NCBI GenBank assembly: GCA_937983495.1
Contig: CALKAA010000255.1
Coordinates: forward strand, 1-5,321
Direction: 5' to 3'
Length of the DNA: 5,321 nucleotides
Source of the DNA: an uncultured Gemmobacter sp.
Lineage (GTDB): Bacteria; Pseudomonadota; Alphaproteobacteria; Rhodobacterales; Rhodobacteraceae
Numbering within the stretch: position 1 is the first letter of the stretch; every line of letters begins with the position of its first letter. This document shows, piece by piece, positions 5,216 through 5,321 of this stretch. Made by a program: the position numbers and the translations under genes. Under the pieces are notes generated by a model. The model had not been told where the DNA came from and made no database searches. It worked only from the letters and a program-made list of their open reading frames with translations.

Positions 5216-5321
5216 TTGAAGCGATAGTTGATGCGGCCTTTCGACAGGTCGTAGGGGGTCATTTCCACCTGCACCTTGTCGCCGGCCAGAACGCGGATGC
5301 GGTTCTTGCGCATCTTGCCTG
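5212..5321 (-). CDS. infA: Translation initiation factor IF-1, C-terminal half (5' end outside window)
   Basis: IF-1 binds the A-site of the 30S subunit and assists start-site selection. Only the last 35 residues are present, starting with GKMRKNRIRVLAGDKVQVEM and ending SKGRINYRFK before the stop at 5214-5212. They cover the second half of the S1/OB-fold domain of a protein that normally has 72 residues. The sequence is highly conserved and unambiguous. The stop overlaps the GTG start of maf by four bases, making this the first visible gene of the infA-maf-RNase-yacG unit. Its promoter and any earlier genes lie beyond the right edge. No oddity is seen in the visible part. Confidence 0.97.
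   Translation of the reverse strand, partial: GKMRKNRIRVLAGDKVQVEMTPYDLSKGRINYRFK

Noticed and set aside
3923..5227. A 434-codon open frame on the + strand opposite the RNase and maf genes.
   Set aside because: Low-complexity His/Arg-rich translation without domains. It covers two conserved genes on the other strand.

Overview
The window is high in G+C and reads as an ordinary chromosomal segment of an alphaproteobacterium, most likely a member of the Rhodobacteraceae. This rests on the codon usage, the compact core-gene order infA-maf-RNase E/G-yacG-tRNA-Phe, and the protein motifs. The genus cannot be fixed from the sequence alone. No phage, transposon, CRISPR or toxin-antitoxin signature was seen.

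The left half (1-3026, + strand) is a nucleotide-sugar block. It begins inside rfbD (dTDP-4-dehydrorhamnose reductase, N-terminus cut off by the window edge). One base after the rfbD stop comes a complete rfbA (glucose-1-phosphate thymidylyltransferase); both serve dTDP-L-rhamnose synthesis. After a 170-bp gap comes a complete ugd (UDP-glucose 6-dehydrogenase, giving UDP-glucuronate). Together these supply activated sugars for LPS, capsule or exopolysaccharide. The gap before ugd holds a candidate sigma70-type promoter overlapping an inverted repeat, and then a leader with competing hairpins.

The middle (3027-3264) is a 238-bp noncoding stretch between convergent units. It holds GC-rich inverted repeats after ugd and an A+T-rich hairpin directly after the tRNA gene.

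The right half (3265-5321) is on the - strand. Read in its own direction it is infA (C-terminal half only, cut by the window edge), maf, a short RNase E/G-family gene, yacG, and then tRNA-Phe(GAA) behind its own likely promoter. The four protein genes are packed tightly (GTGA overlap, 3-bp gap, ATGA overlap), which indicates one co-transcribed and partly translationally coupled unit.

The most notable points are these. The RNase E/G protein ends before the zinc-link, and the overlapping yacG begins with a CPxC pair at almost the position where the zinc-link would fall. The leader of ugd has mutually exclusive pairings. The hexamer GGCAGC/GCTGCC recurs in the noncoding flanks of ugd. No convincing new multi-gene system is present.
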